A program made the translations under genes and the position numbers. Below are positions 35,522-44,827 of a stretch of 64,000 nt of DNA, in pieces. The number at the start of each line of letters is the position of its first letter. Positions within the stretch are counted from its first letter, which is position 1. The notes beneath the pieces are model-generated. The model made no database searches and had not been told where the DNA came from. It was given only the letters and a program-made list of their open reading frames with translations. Source of the DNA: Methylocystis sp. Sn-Cys (GTDB lineage: Bacteria > Pseudomonadota > Alphaproteobacteria > Rhizobiales > Beijerinckiaceae); the NCBI RefSeq assembly GCF_016745395.1, contig NZ_JAERVJ010000007.1, positions 124,001 to 188,000 of the forward strand, given 5' to 3'.

Positions 35522-37060
35522 TCATTTGACGGGGCCATAAAGCTCCCGCCAAACCTGCGGCAGCGACGAGGTTATGTCGTCCGCGATCAGCCCCGGCCCG
35601 AAGATCTCGGCGGCGCGCGCATGCATCCAGGCGGCGGCGGAGGCGGCGAAAAACCCGTCCATCCGCTGGGCGAGGAGGCCGGCGACGATTCCCGTCAGCA
35701 CATCGCCCGAGCCGGCGGTGGCGAGCCAGGGGCTCGCATAGGGCAGAATGGAAACGCGGCCGTCAGGCGCGGCGACCACCGTGTCAGGTCCCTTGAACAG
35801 CACGACCGCCCCGCTCACCCGCGCGGCGTCGCGCGCCCTGTCGAGCTTCGAGCGCAGCGCGCAATCTGCGTTGCACTCCGCGAAAAGTCGCGCGAATTCG
35901 CCCGCGTGCGGCGTCATCACCACCGGGCCCGGCGCGGCGCGCGTCGCGCGCCACAGGCGGAAGGGGTCGCTCTCGAAGCTCGTCAGCGCATCGGCGTCCA
36001 GCACGGCGGCGCGGCGATAGGCCTGCGGCGTCAACGCGACCTCCACCTGCCGGCAGCTTTCTTCGCTGACGCCGAGGCCGGGACCAATCGCGACGGCGTT
36101 CTTGCGCTCGTCGGCTAGCACCGTGGCGAGGCCGTCAGCGCCGTCGGACGGCCGCACCATGACGGAGGTGAGCGCGCTGGCGTTGACCGGCAAAGCGTCG
36201 CTCGGACTCGCCAGCGTGACCAGCCCCGCCCCCGCGCGAAGAGCGGCCGCAGCGGAAAGCCGCGCGGCGCCTGTGAAGGAGGCGCCGCCCGATACGACCA
36301 GCGCATGGCCGCGCGTATATTTATGTCCGTCCACCTTCGGCCGCGGCAGCGCCGACTGCCACAGATCCGAGGCGTTGACGAAGGTCCGCACCGCCATCGA
36401 TTCGAGGGTCGAGGCGCGGATGCCGATATGGGCGCAGGTGAGCTTGCCGCAACGCAGCCGGCCCGGCAGCAGCAGATGCCCGGTCTTCACGCGAAAGAAA
36501 GTGATCGTCTCGTCCGCCTCGACCGCCGCGCCGCGGATCGCTCCGGTGGTGCCGTCGACGCCGCTCGGAATATCGACGGCCACAACATTCTGCTTGGTTT
36601 CGCGGCGCCATTGGTTGAGGCGGTTCACCAGCGCCTGGGCGTCGGGATCGAGATCGCGCGCGAGGCCCGTGCCGAAGAGCGCGTCGATAACGAGATCGAC
36701 CCCGTGGAAGTCGCATTCTTCCGCCGGCAAAAGCGTGCCGGTCCAGCCGGCCGCCGCACGCGCCGCGTCGCCGCGTAGCTGATCGGGCGGCACGAGCGAA
36801 GCGACGCGCACCTTGTAGCGCTGCGCCTTCAGGAGCCGCGCCGCCACATAGCCGTCGCCGCCATTATTGCCGGGACCGCAGAGCACGAGCACCCGGCGCC
36901 CGCTGGTGCGCTGGAGAATGCGGCTCGTCACCCGCGCGATCGCCACTGCGGCGCTCTCCATAAGCTCCATGCTCGGCACGCCGCTCTCGATCGTCATCCG
37001 ATCGGCGCGGGCCATTTGTTCGGTCGTGAGGAGCTCGAGCGGAAAGGGACTCGTCGGCAT
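35522..37060 (-). CDS. nnrDE: Bifunctional NAD(P)H-hydrate epimerase/dehydratase
   Basis: The protein has 512 residues from ATG 37060. The N-terminal YjeF epimerase domain (about 1-215) has 'VLCGPGNNGGDGYVAARLL' and 'AVDIPSGVDGTTG'. The C-terminal ADP-dependent dehydratase domain has 'ALVVSGGASFTGAARL', 'VVMTPHAGEFARLF' and 'ATAGSGDVLTGIVAGLLAQ'. Together they repair hydrated NADH and NADPH. It is a stand-alone housekeeping gene. Confidence 0.92.
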   Translation of the reverse strand: MPTSPFPLELLTTEQMARADRMTIESGVPSMELMESAAVAIARVTSRILQRTSGRRVLVLCGPGNNGGDGYVAARLLKAQRYKVRVASLVPPDQLRGDAARAAAGWTGTLLPAEECDFHGVDLVIDALFGTGLARDLDPDAQALVNRLNQWRRETKQNVVAVDIPSGVDGTTGAIRGAAVEADETITFFRVKTGHLLLPGRLRCGKLTCAHIGIRASTLESMAVRTFVNASDLWQSALPRPKVDGHKYTRGHALVVSGGASFTGAARLSAAAALRAGAGLVTLASPSDALPVNASALTSVMVRPSDGADGLATVLADERKNAVAIGPGLGVSEESCRQVEVALTPQAYRRAAVLDADALTSFESDPFRLWRATRAAPGPVVMTPHAGEFARLFAECNADCALRSKLDRARDAARVSGAVVLFKGPDTVVAAPDGRVSILPYASPWLATAGSGDVLTGIVAGLLAQRMDGFFAASAAAWMHARAAEIFGPGLIADDITSSLPQVWRELYGPVK

Positions 37061-37182
37061 GGGCGGGATGGTGGCCGATGGCGGCGGCGGGCGCAATGGC
37101 CGGCGCCAGGCAAATGAGGCGAAAGCCTCTTTATTTGGCGCCACATTCCGTCGCGCAGCGGTTTAGGCTATGCATTGTCGCG

Positions 37183-37698
37183 ATGTTGACAGCCATTCTC
37201 CTCGCCTATGACGCACACGCCCAACCGCTGCGCCGGGACGCCGTCACGCGCAGCCTCGCCTCGCTGGTCGAGGCCTGCGTCGAGGGGCTCGTCGCCGACG
37301 CGGTTCTCGCCGGCGCGCCCGGCCGCGGGCTCGATAAGGTGGCCGATGAAGCGGGCTGCGAGCTGGTCGAGGCCGAGCAAATGTCGGAAGGGCTCGCGCA
37401 GGCGCTCGCCGCCGCGCGCCGGGAAAAAATTTTGCTACTGAATGCGGGCTATGCCGTCGAGCGTGGCTTCGTCGACGAGGTGAACGACGCCTTCGCCTAT
37501 GGCGGCGGCGATCGCTGCTATGTGCTGCGGGCCGCGCCTGCGTCGCTCGTCACAAGGCTTGTCCCGAGGCTCGCCGCGCCGGCCGGAATCATCGCGCGCA
37601 AAAGCGCCCTGCGGGCGCAGGCGAGCGCCGATCTTTCGCGCCTCGCCAGGCGGCTGCGCTGCTCGGAGCTGTCGAGCAGCGCGCGCCGCACCTTCTGA
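37183..37698 (+). CDS. Glycosyltransferase-2-like protein, degenerate
   Basis: The protein has 171 residues from ATG 37183. The start 'MLTAILLAYDA', the spacing 'ACVEGLVADAVLAGAPGRGL' and 'VADEAGCELVEAEQMSEGLA' recall small alphaproteobacterial GT2-like proteins, but the Asp residues that bind the nucleotide sugar are missing. It may be a non-catalytic relative. It is divergent from nnrDE and tail-to-tail with the metallopeptidase gene. Confidence 0.5.
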   Translation: MLTAILLAYDAHAQPLRRDAVTRSLASLVEACVEGLVADAVLAGAPGRGLDKVADEAGCELVEAEQMSEGLAQALAAARREKILLLNAGYAVERGFVDEVNDAFAYGGGDRCYVLRAAPASLVTRLVPRLAAPAGIIARKSALRAQASADLSRLARRLRCSELSSSARRTF

Positions 37699-38595
37699 TC
37701 ACCGACCGAAGGTGTCGCAGGCGTCGATCCTGCCGCTTTTCAGGCCCCGCTGCAGCCACTCGGTGCGCTGGGCAGAGGAGCCATGCGTGAAGCTGTCGGG
37801 CACGACATAGCCGCGCGAGGCCTTCTGCAGGCGGTCGTCGCCGATCGCCTGGGCCGAAGCCACGGCTTTCTGGATGTCACCCTCCTCCAGAAAATGGCTG
37901 CGCGCGTCGCCGTTCTTCGCCCAGACCCCCGCGAGGCAATCCGCCATCAGCTCGACGCGGACGGAGAGCGCATTGGCCTCGGCGCGGCTGCCGGCGCGGG
38001 CCTGGGCGCGCTGCACCTTGGGCAGAATGCCGAGGAGGTTCTCGATGTGATGCCCCATCTCGTGCGAGATGACATAGGCGTAAGCGAAATCCCCGCCGCC
38101 GCCGTAGCGCTGCTTCATGTCGCGGAAGAACGAGGTGTCGAGATAGATGCGCTGGTCGAGCGGACAGTAGAACGGCCCCATCGCCGATTGCGCCTGCCCG
38201 CAGCGCGAGGTCGTCTCGCCGTCGAAGAGCACGAGGCGCGGCGCCTTGAACGAGATGCCCTTCTGCTCGGGGAGCACCGCCGCCCACACATCTTCGTTCG
38301 AGCCGAGAATTTTGGAGACGAAAAGCCCCATCTGATCCGTCGGCTTCGACGTCTGATGCGGGCGCTCCTCCTGCTGCGCGATCTGGCCGCGCTCGCCATG
38401 CATCTTGCTGAGCATCTCCGCGCCGCCGATGAGCACCGCCGGATTGATGCCGAGCGCCCAGCCGATGAGGCCGAGAACAACCATCGTGCCGAGCCCAATG
38501 CCGCCGCCGCCGACGCTCGGGCCCCCGCCGTAGCCGCCCTCTTCGCCGCGGCGGTCCTCGATGTTCTCAGACGTCTGTAAATCTTCCCACTTCAT
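37699..38595 (-). CDS. Neutral zinc metallopeptidase (YpfJ/KPN_02809 family)
   Basis: The protein has 298 residues. There is a Gly-rich N-terminus, one membrane helix (GLGTMVVLGLIGWALGINPAV) and a peptidase domain with the zinc motif HEMGH in 'YVISHEMGHHIENLLG' and downstream 'MADCLAG'. The C-terminus 'SSAQRTEWLQRGLKSG' is family-typical. It is membrane anchored; the substrate is unknown. Confidence 0.88.
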   Translation of the reverse strand: MKWEDLQTSENIEDRRGEEGGYGGGPSVGGGGIGLGTMVVLGLIGWALGINPAVLIGGAEMLSKMHGERGQIAQQEERPHQTSKPTDQMGLFVSKILGSNEDVWAAVLPEQKGISFKAPRLVLFDGETTSRCGQAQSAMGPFYCPLDQRIYLDTSFFRDMKQRYGGGGDFAYAYVISHEMGHHIENLLGILPKVQRAQARAGSRAEANALSVRVELMADCLAGVWAKNGDARSHFLEEGDIQKAVASAQAIGDDRLQKASRGYVVPDSFTHGSSAQRTEWLQRGLKSGRIDACDTFGR

Positions 38596-38680
38596 AGGCT
38601 GGCTCCGCTCCCGCCGCAGCTTGCGGTCTCGGGGCTATTTAATGGACCTTCGCGGCTATGGGTAGCGTCTGTATTCGCGC

Positions 38681-38713
38681 GGCGTGGGTGGCTGGGACAA
38701 GCCCGGCCATGAC
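38681..38713. repeat. Family-D repeat, single arm
   Basis: GTGGCTGGGACAAGCCCGGCCATGACG is one arm of the GTCATGGCCGGGCTTGTCCC element seen as pairs at 46299-46432 and 49104-49259. Confidence 0.6.
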
Positions 38714-38742
38714 GTGTGCCGCAGCTTGTGTCGATCCACCCC

Positions 38743-40947
38743 TCAAAACGCCTGTTTCAGCCCGACGAAAAAGCCCCGGCGCGGCCCGTATTGCGGCGCA
38801 AAGACGCCGATCCCGGAGCCGTCGCGCAATTGATAGGCGTGGTCGAGAAGATTGACGATGTCGAAGCGCAAGGTCAGGGGCCGGTCGAAAACCGTTCCGA
38901 TCTCGCGCGCGAGACCGAGATTAACTTGCGTATAGGGCGAGGCGTGCGTGGTGTTGGCGAAGCCGCTGCGCAGGCCGCTGCCGTAAATCATGCTCACGGA
39001 CCCGCGCGTCCCCCAGAAAACGTAGGAAGCGCCAGCGGAGCCGCTCAGCGTCTGCGCATGATCCGTGTAGATGTAGTGGCCCGAGATGTAGTCGATCTCG
39101 TCCGAACCAAACAGGAACTGGTTCGACGTTACCTGAGTTGCGCGCTGGCGCGCCCAGGCGAGATTGGCGTAGGCGCGAAAATCGCCGTCGTGGAAAAGCG
39201 CCTTGAACTCGACGCCCGTATTATAGGCGCGGGCGTAATTGAAAGCCGTCTGGACATAGGCTTGTCCGAACTGGCCGTCATCCAAAAGGTTTCGCGCCCG
39301 CTTGTAATAGAAGTCGACGCCCGCTTCGAGCTGCGGCGTCAGCCTTTGCGTCACGCCGACGTCGATATAATGCGCTCGCTCGGGCCGCACGGGACTCGAG
39401 AGCGGAATCTCCGCCTGCTGGGTCGTATTGGCGTAGACCGCGAGATTGGTCGGCGCCGCGAGAGCCTGCGCGGGCGGCGTGAAATAGCGCGCATAGCCAA
39501 CATGGAATTCTGTGCCTTCGACCGGCTTGAAGACGAGCGACGCGCGCGGGCTCAACTGATTGGCGGTCACGAACTGCCACATCTGGTCGAAACGCAGACC
39601 TGCGTTCAGCGTGAGATTATCGGTGAGCTTCCACTCGTCCTGCGCATAGACGCCCGCGAGCCACCCAAGTTTGATGTTAGGGTCATAGGCGCCGATCGGC
39701 GTGTTGCCCGGGTTGCCGTCGGCGTCGAGCGGGAAGACGAGCGAGGCGTTGATCACCTTGGTTTGCTCGCCGCTGACGGTAAAACCGCCGCGCAGCGTAT
39801 GGTCGCCCAAGCGGTAGGCGGCGTCGCCCTGCAGGCCATTGACGACGCCTGCGCGATAGACATCGGACGCGACGCCGTTGAAAATAAGATCGCCGATCGC
39901 GTCCGGCACGTAATGGACAGTCGAGTAACGCGAGAAATAGGAGATCTGAGCGTCCAGCTCGGCTGTGGATTTCGACAACGCCAGCACGTTGTAGAATGTG
40001 CGTTCGAGCTGATTTTCGTTGAGTTTGCCCGAGTCGAACCAGCTGACGCCATAGGGCGCGAACTGCGGCTGTTGGCCGGGATTGTTGGGGATTTGATAGC
40101 CGACGACGGATGTTCCGGTGATGAAGCTCAGCTTGGTCGAATCGTCGATCGCATAGGAGGCGAAGCCGAAAAACCGTCCCTGTCGCGTCCGATCATGCAG
40201 CGCCTCATGGCCGGGCGTTGTATTTTGGAGGCCGAGATTGTTCATGGTCAGGCGGCCGGAAGCGAAGGCTTCCCAACGGCCGCGCTGGGCGCCGTAATCA
40301 AAAGCGCTCTGTCCGGTGGCGTGGCTGCCGCCATAGATGCTGACGTTGCCGCCGGGCGTCAGTGGGGGCGGACGCGACACGATGTCGACGACGCCGGCCG
40401 TGCGCAGCCCATATTGCGCCGGAAGCGCGCCGGTGATGAGCGAGACGGAGCCGATGAAGCCCGTGTCCATCACTTGCGAGAAGCCGCCGGACACGCCGTC
40501 GGGCAAGAGAATGCCGTTGACGCGATACTGAACGTTCCCGTGCTCATTGCGCACGTGGAAACTGCCGCCCGCCGCGGAATCCTGCGTCACGCCCGGGTTT
40601 TGCAGAAGGATTTGATCAAGCGTCGCCTGATTGCCCTGCGGCAGCGCCTCGATCGCGCTGCGGTCGAGCCTGTAAACATTGGCGCCGGTTTTTGGCAGCA
40701 GCCGATCGAGCCGCGCCGTCTGTTTGTCAGTGGTTGATTGGGACGGCGCAGGCGCGCCCAGCGGTGAAACCGGCGCCGAACGAGGCGTCGCGGTGGCGGC
40801 GCGCCTGGGAGCCGCCGTCCGCTGGCGATGCGCCGCGCCTACCTCGATCGTCGGCAGCGCCCGCTGCGCAAAGGCGGGCCCGTTCGGATCCGCGACACCG
40901 ACGATGGCGGCGAGGGCAAGCAAACGCCGAAGGCGAAAAGGCGACAT
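38743..40947 (-). CDS. TonB-dependent outer-membrane receptor
   Basis: The protein has 734 residues. Signal peptide (MSPFRLRRLLALAAIVGVAD...AFA), Ala/Pro-rich linker, plug domain ('LDQILLQNPGVTQDSAAGGS', 'VRNEHGNVQYRVNGILLPDG', 'GALPAQYGLRTAGVVDI') and a 22-strand-type barrel ending in the aromatic 'GFFVGLKQAF'. It imports a large ligand such as a metal chelate with TonB energy. I see no clear TonB box, so the ligand class is not predictable; iron or copper chelates are plausible. Confidence 0.9.
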   Translation of the reverse strand: MSPFRLRRLLALAAIVGVADPNGPAFAQRALPTIEVGAAHRQRTAAPRRAATATPRSAPVSPLGAPAPSQSTTDKQTARLDRLLPKTGANVYRLDRSAIEALPQGNQATLDQILLQNPGVTQDSAAGGSFHVRNEHGNVQYRVNGILLPDGVSGGFSQVMDTGFIGSVSLITGALPAQYGLRTAGVVDIVSRPPPLTPGGNVSIYGGSHATGQSAFDYGAQRGRWEAFASGRLTMNNLGLQNTTPGHEALHDRTRQGRFFGFASYAIDDSTKLSFITGTSVVGYQIPNNPGQQPQFAPYGVSWFDSGKLNENQLERTFYNVLALSKSTAELDAQISYFSRYSTVHYVPDAIGDLIFNGVASDVYRAGVVNGLQGDAAYRLGDHTLRGGFTVSGEQTKVINASLVFPLDADGNPGNTPIGAYDPNIKLGWLAGVYAQDEWKLTDNLTLNAGLRFDQMWQFVTANQLSPRASLVFKPVEGTEFHVGYARYFTPPAQALAAPTNLAVYANTTQQAEIPLSSPVRPERAHYIDVGVTQRLTPQLEAGVDFYYKRARNLLDDGQFGQAYVQTAFNYARAYNTGVEFKALFHDGDFRAYANLAWARQRATQVTSNQFLFGSDEIDYISGHYIYTDHAQTLSGSAGASYVFWGTRGSVSMIYGSGLRSGFANTTHASPYTQVNLGLAREIGTVFDRPLTLRFDIVNLLDHAYQLRDGSGIGVFAPQYGPRRGFFVGLKQAF

Positions 40948-41268
40948 GGGAGGATTGTCCGGTAATTAAGAGCAGCGCGACTCATGTAACAATATAACAT
41001 TACGCTTTGGGGCGCTACTCGGAAGTAGCGCGCCTGCGCTTTGTCGATGTACATATAATCTATCGGATGTCTATACTATATGGAGGCGCGGGCCCGGCAA
41101 AGGTAGTCGTATGCGCGCATCTTCATGTCGCTTACCGCTTCATGGCCCCGCTTGTCCGAGGAAAAGCCCGGACATGATTGCCCCGGAATTGGGGGGGCGA
41201 ACTCAAGCGCGCAGCCAGATCGCAATTACCCTATCGCCCGGCCTCTCGCTCGCCCTCGGCGCCCGCCC
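40948..41268. promoter_or_regulatory. Upstream region of the TonB receptor with a palindrome
   Basis: This 321-bp gap is AT-rich near the receptor. GTAACAATATAACATTAC (40986-41003) is an imperfect palindrome with GTAA/TTAC ends, about 40 bp before the start codon, and could be an operator for a metal-responsive repressor. It does not match a classical Fur box. A stretch TACATATAATCTATCGG near 41050 may hold promoter elements. Confidence 0.35.
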
Positions 41269-42093
41269 TTACGGCGCGCCCCACTCCTGCGGCCATTCGC
41301 GCTTCAGCCGGCCGCCGAGCCGCACAGGCGTTATCATTGTTGCGAGACCGTCGGGGCCGATCTCCGCCGCCACGCCGCAGAAGGTCGCCTCCCCGCTCGC
41401 CGGTTCGTAGCGCGCGCCCGGCGTCTTGCGGATGAAGCGGCGCATCGGCTCTTCCTTGTCCATGCCGATCACCGAGTCGTAGTCGCCGGTCATGCCGGCG
41501 TCGGTGAGATAGGCCGTGCCGCCCGGCAGGATTTGCGCGTCGGCGGTCGGCACATGGGTATGCGTGCCCACCACCAGAGAGGCGCGGCCGTCGACGAAAT
41601 GGCCGAGCGCCATCTTCTCGCTCGAGGTCTCCGCGTGCATGTCCACGATAATGGCGTCGCAGGCGACGCCCAAGGGGCAGGCCCCGAGCTCGCGCTCCAT
41701 GGCCGCGAAGGGGTCGTCGATGGCGTCCATGAAGACGCGGCCCATGGGATTGATCACCAGCACCTGCTGGCCGCGCGCCGCGGTGAAGAGATTGGAGCCC
41801 CGCCCCGGCGTGCCCGGCGGATAGTTGATCGGCCGTAGCAGGCGCGGCTGGCGCTCGATGAAGACGAGCGTCTCGCGCTGGTCGAAGGCGTGATTGCCGA
41901 GCGTCACGCAATCGACGCCCGCCATCAGCATCTCCTCGCAGATCGACTCGGTGATGCCGAAGCCCCCGGCGGCGTTCTCGCCGTTGCAGACCACGAAATC
42001 GAGCGCCCATTTTTCGCGCAGCCGCGGGACATAGCGGACCACCGCGGCGCGGCCGGCGCGGCCGAGCACGTCGCCGACGAAGAGGATGCGCAT
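41269..42093 (-). CDS. ymdB: YmdB-family metallophosphoesterase (TIGR00282)
   Basis: The protein has 274 residues from ATG 42093. 'MRILFVGDVLGRAGRAAV', 'VCNGENAAGGFGI', 'TLGNHAFDQRE' and 'VGTHTHVPTADAQILPGGTA' carry the metal ligands of the YmdB family, which hydrolyses cyclic nucleotides or related phosphodiesters. It is widespread; the substrate in proteobacteria is not settled. Confidence 0.88.
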   Translation of the reverse strand: MRILFVGDVLGRAGRAAVVRYVPRLREKWALDFVVCNGENAAGGFGITESICEEMLMAGVDCVTLGNHAFDQRETLVFIERQPRLLRPINYPPGTPGRGSNLFTAARGQQVLVINPMGRVFMDAIDDPFAAMERELGACPLGVACDAIIVDMHAETSSEKMALGHFVDGRASLVVGTHTHVPTADAQILPGGTAYLTDAGMTGDYDSVIGMDKEEPMRRFIRKTPGARYEPASGEATFCGVAAEIGPDGLATMITPVRLGGRLKREWPQEWGAP

Positions 42094-42414
42094 GGGTTGC
42101 GCGTTTTTGGGGCCAGTGGACATGATCCTCAATAGCCCGCAAAGGGCCACAGAGCAAAACTTGTTCTAAGCCGCTGGGAAGATTTCCCGATTGCGAAAAC
42201 GCCCGCCCTTTCATAGGTGAGGACGTCTGATGTGCCGGGGCGATCCAGGCTGTCAGGGAAAACTCAGCCCCGTCATTGGAGGAGCGTAGCGACGAAGCAA
42301 TCCAGCGCCCACCTCCCCGCAGAGGGCAGATCGAGGCGCCGAAACTGCAAGATTGCTCTTCGCCCAATCGCCCTGTTGTGTTGTAACATAATCGTGAAAC
42401 GAGCCCCGCCCAAA
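42094..42414. other. Intergenic region with half a family-A repeat
   Basis: CGTCATTGGAGGAGCGTAGCGACG at 42271-42305 is one arm of the family-A element without its partner. The rest of this 321-bp divergent gap shows no gene. Promoters of ymdB and pabB must lie here. Confidence 0.5.
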
Positions 42415-43602
42415 ATGCCCGACGTCGCCGCCAGCCCAATTTCTCCGACGCTCACCGACGCGCCGGCGCGGCCCTATGTCGTCTTCGAGGACGGGCGCGA
42501 CGGCCGCACCCTGCTCTTCAGCGAGCCGGAGGAAATCATCGTCGCCCGCGAGCCGCGCGAGGCAAAGGACGCCTTCGCCCGCATGGAGGCGGCGACGAAG
42601 CGCGGGCTCTATCTCGCCGGCTACGCCAGCTATGAGCTGGGCTATGCGCTGGAGCCCAAATTCTGGACGCAGACGACGCCGCGCTCGCGCACGCCGCTGC
42701 TGCTCTTTGGCGCCTTCCGCGCGCCGCAGCCCTGGACCCTGCCGCCGGCCGACGCCCCGGCGCCCTACATCCCGCTGACGCCCGCCTGGACGGAAAGCGA
42801 ATACGCCGCGCGTTTCCAGGCCTGCCGCGACTATATTTTCGCGGGCGACGTCTATCAGATCAATCTCACCTTCCCGCTCTACGGCCGCTACGAGGGCGAC
42901 CCGCTGGCGCTCTATCGCGGGCTGCGCAAGCGCCAGCCCGTCGCCTATGGCGGCGTCGTGGCGCTGGGCGAGGAGACGGTCGTCTCTCTCTCGCCCGAAG
43001 TCTTCTTCGAGGCGCAGGGGCGCGCCATTCGCGCCCGTCCGATGAAGGGCACGGCGCAGCGCGGCGTGATGCCGACCGAGGACATGGCGCGCGCGCAATA
43101 TCTGGTCGAGGACGAGAAGTCCCGCGCCGAAAACCTCATGATCGTCGACCTTCTGCGCAATGATCTCTCGCGTCTTGCGGAGGTCGGCTCGGTGAAGGTC
43201 ACGGACCTCTTCACCGTGCAAACCTATCCGACCCTGCATCAGATGACCTCGGGCATAGAGGCGCGGCTGCGGGACGACGTGACGCTGGCCGATCTCTTCA
43301 CGGGGCTTTTCCCCTGCGGCTCGGTGACGGGCGCGCCGAAGATCCGCGCGATGGAGATCATCCGCGATCTCGAATGCGCGCCACGCGGCGTTTATTGCGG
43401 CTCGCTCGGCCTCATCGCGCCCGATGGCGACATCCGCTTCAATGTCGCGATCCGCACGCTGACGATCTTTCCCGACCACGAACTGGTCTGCAATGTCGGC
43501 TCGGCGGTCGTCGCCGATTCCCGCGCCCGCGAAGAGTATGAGGAATGTCTGATCAAGGCCCGATTCCTGACCGGGACGCAGTCGAGCGAACGCGGGGCGT
43601 GA
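42415..43602 (+). CDS. pabB: Aminodeoxychorismate synthase component I
   Basis: The protein has 395 residues from ATG 42415. It is a chorismate-binding enzyme: 'YQINLTFPLYGRYEGDPLAL', 'IRARPMKGTAQRG', 'EKSRAENLMIVDLLRNDLSR' and 'CGSVTGAPKIRAMEII'. With a glutaminase it converts chorismate to 4-amino-4-deoxychorismate for folate synthesis. The next gene, a PabC-type lyase, completes p-aminobenzoate formation. Confidence 0.9.
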   Translation: MPDVAASPISPTLTDAPARPYVVFEDGRDGRTLLFSEPEEIIVAREPREAKDAFARMEAATKRGLYLAGYASYELGYALEPKFWTQTTPRSRTPLLLFGAFRAPQPWTLPPADAPAPYIPLTPAWTESEYAARFQACRDYIFAGDVYQINLTFPLYGRYEGDPLALYRGLRKRQPVAYGGVVALGEETVVSLSPEVFFEAQGRAIRARPMKGTAQRGVMPTEDMARAQYLVEDEKSRAENLMIVDLLRNDLSRLAEVGSVKVTDLFTVQTYPTLHQMTSGIEARLRDDVTLADLFTGLFPCGSVTGAPKIRAMEIIRDLECAPRGVYCGSLGLIAPDGDIRFNVAIRTLTIFPDHELVCNVGSAVVADSRAREEYEECLIKARFLTGTQSSERGA

Positions 43603-43608
43603 GCCGAT

Positions 43609-43739
43609 CCCTCCCCTTTACGGGGAGGGTGGCCCCGCGAAGCGGGGTCGGGTGGGGCCCAGGCCCCCATTACCGCCGTTGCTGCGAGAACCCCACCCGG
43701 CGGCCTTCGGCCGCCGACCTCCCCGTAAAGGGGAGGTAT
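43609..43739. repeat. Palindromic repeat, family E, between pabB and pabC
   Basis: The outer arms CCTCCCCTTTACGGGGAGG and ACCTCCCCGTAAAGGGGAGG enclose inner hairpins (CCCCGCGAAGCGGGG, CGGCGGCCTTCGGCCGCCG). It fills the pabB-pabC gap almost exactly, ending 8 bp before the pabC start. A related element lies inside pabC. Confidence 0.75.
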
Positions 43740-43747
43740 TTGGGCTC

Positions 43748-44563
43748 ATGACGCCAGACCGCCATTCGCCCGATTCAGACCAGGACTCCGACTTCGGCCT
43801 GATCGAAACGCTGCTGTGGACGCCGGAAAACGGATTCGCGCTGCTGCCGGAGCATCTGGCGCGGCTTGCGGCGTCGAGCGCGGCGCTGGGGTTTCGGCAT
43901 GATCGGGAGAAGGTTCTGGCGGCGCTTAACAAAGCTGTCTCGACATTTATCCCCAACGATGCAACCGCGTCCCCTCTCCCGCAAAGCGGGGGAGGGACAG
44001 GGAGGGGGCCTTTCAATACTGAGATAGTCGGAGCTGATATTCCCCCTCCCCAACCCTCCCCCGCTTTGCGGGAGAGGGAGCAGATGGTCGCTCTCCCCCA
44101 GAGATTGCGGGTGCGTCTCGTTCTATCGCGCGACGGCTCGATCGAGACCTCCGCCACGCCCATCGATCCCATCCCGCCCGAAACCATCTGGCGCGTCGCT
44201 CTCGCCGAGCGTCGTTTCTCCTCCGCCGACCCCCTGCTGCGCCACAAGACGACGCGCCGCGCCCTCTATGAGGAGGCGCTCGCCGAGGCCGTGAAGCGCC
44301 ACGGCGCGGACGAGGTTCTCTTCCTCAATGAGCGCGACGAGCTGTGCGAGAGCGCGCGCTGCAGCCTCTTCGTGCCATCTGGAGACATCCTGCTCACGCC
44401 GCCGCTTTCGAGCGGATTGCTGGCGGGGACGCTGCGCGCGAGCCTCATCGCTGAGGGCCGCGCCCGCGAAGCGGTTTTGCGGCTCGATGATCTGGGGCGT
44501 GAGTTCTACCTCGGAAACTCCGTGCGCGGCCTCGTGCGCGCCAATCGATTAGCTTTTCCTTAA
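43748..44563 (+). CDS. pabC: Class IV aminotransferase, aminodeoxychorismate lyase type
   Basis: The protein has 271 residues from ATG 43748. It has the fold-type IV PLP pattern: 'LIETLLWTPENGFALLPEHL', 'LLRHKTTRRALYEEAL' with the PLP lysine, and 'LCESARCSLFV'. It should release pyruvate from aminodeoxychorismate to give p-aminobenzoate, fitting its place after pabB. Residues about 75-112 ('PLPQSGGGTGRGPF ... PPPQPSPALRER') are not family sequence: they are translated from an inserted palindromic element and form a Pro/Gly-rich loop. Whether the enzyme remains active is open, but the frame is intact. Confidence 0.83.
   Translation: MTPDRHSPDSDQDSDFGLIETLLWTPENGFALLPEHLARLAASSAALGFRHDREKVLAALNKAVSTFIPNDATASPLPQSGGGTGRGPFNTEIVGADIPPPQPSPALREREQMVALPQRLRVRLVLSRDGSIETSATPIDPIPPETIWRVALAERRFSSADPLLRHKTTRRALYEEALAEAVKRHGADEVLFLNERDELCESARCSLFVPSGDILLTPPLSSGLLAGTLRASLIAEGRAREAVLRLDDLGREFYLGNSVRGLVRANRLAFP
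43970..44080. repeat. Palindromic element inserted in frame inside pabC
   Basis: The arms CCCTCTCCCGCAAAGCGGGG and CCCCCGCTTTGCGGGAGAGGG are about 60 bp apart. The affected length is close to 111 bp, a multiple of three, and the translation has no stop. This resembles the in-frame palindromic elements known from Rickettsia genes. Confidence 0.75.
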
Positions 44564-44674
44564 CCACGCGCCGACGAGGCCTTCGCAAGCGTAGCGTTTC
44601 CCTGACCGTATCGCCGAAAAATTAACCGCGACGCGCCGAAGCTCGCGACATTATTTGAGTGTGAGGCTTTCGAC

Positions 44675-44827
44675 ATGGACGCTTTGAGACAACTGATCCT
44701 CGCGCATCCCTTCGCCTGCGCAAGCGTCGCGTCGGCTTTTGTGATTTGGTTTGCGATCTATGCGCGCACCGGCGGCTTCCGGCGACGCAAAGCCTCTGCC
44801 GCTGCAATCACGTCTGACCCGGCTTGA
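44675..44827 (+). CDS. Small membrane protein candidate
   Basis: A 50-codon frame with one hydrophobic helix ('FACASVASAFVIWFAIYA') followed by a basic segment (RTGGFRRRK), the topology of a small inner-membrane protein. GAGG lies 11 bp upstream. It overlaps the 3' end of the convergent SleB gene. Support is modest. Confidence 0.4.
   Translation: MDALRQLILAHPFACASVASAFVIWFAIYARTGGFRRRKASAAAITSDPA

Noticed and set aside
38716-40737. A 673-codon plus-strand frame
   Set aside because: It is antisense to the TonB receptor, whose signal peptide, plug and barrel motifs are unmistakable.
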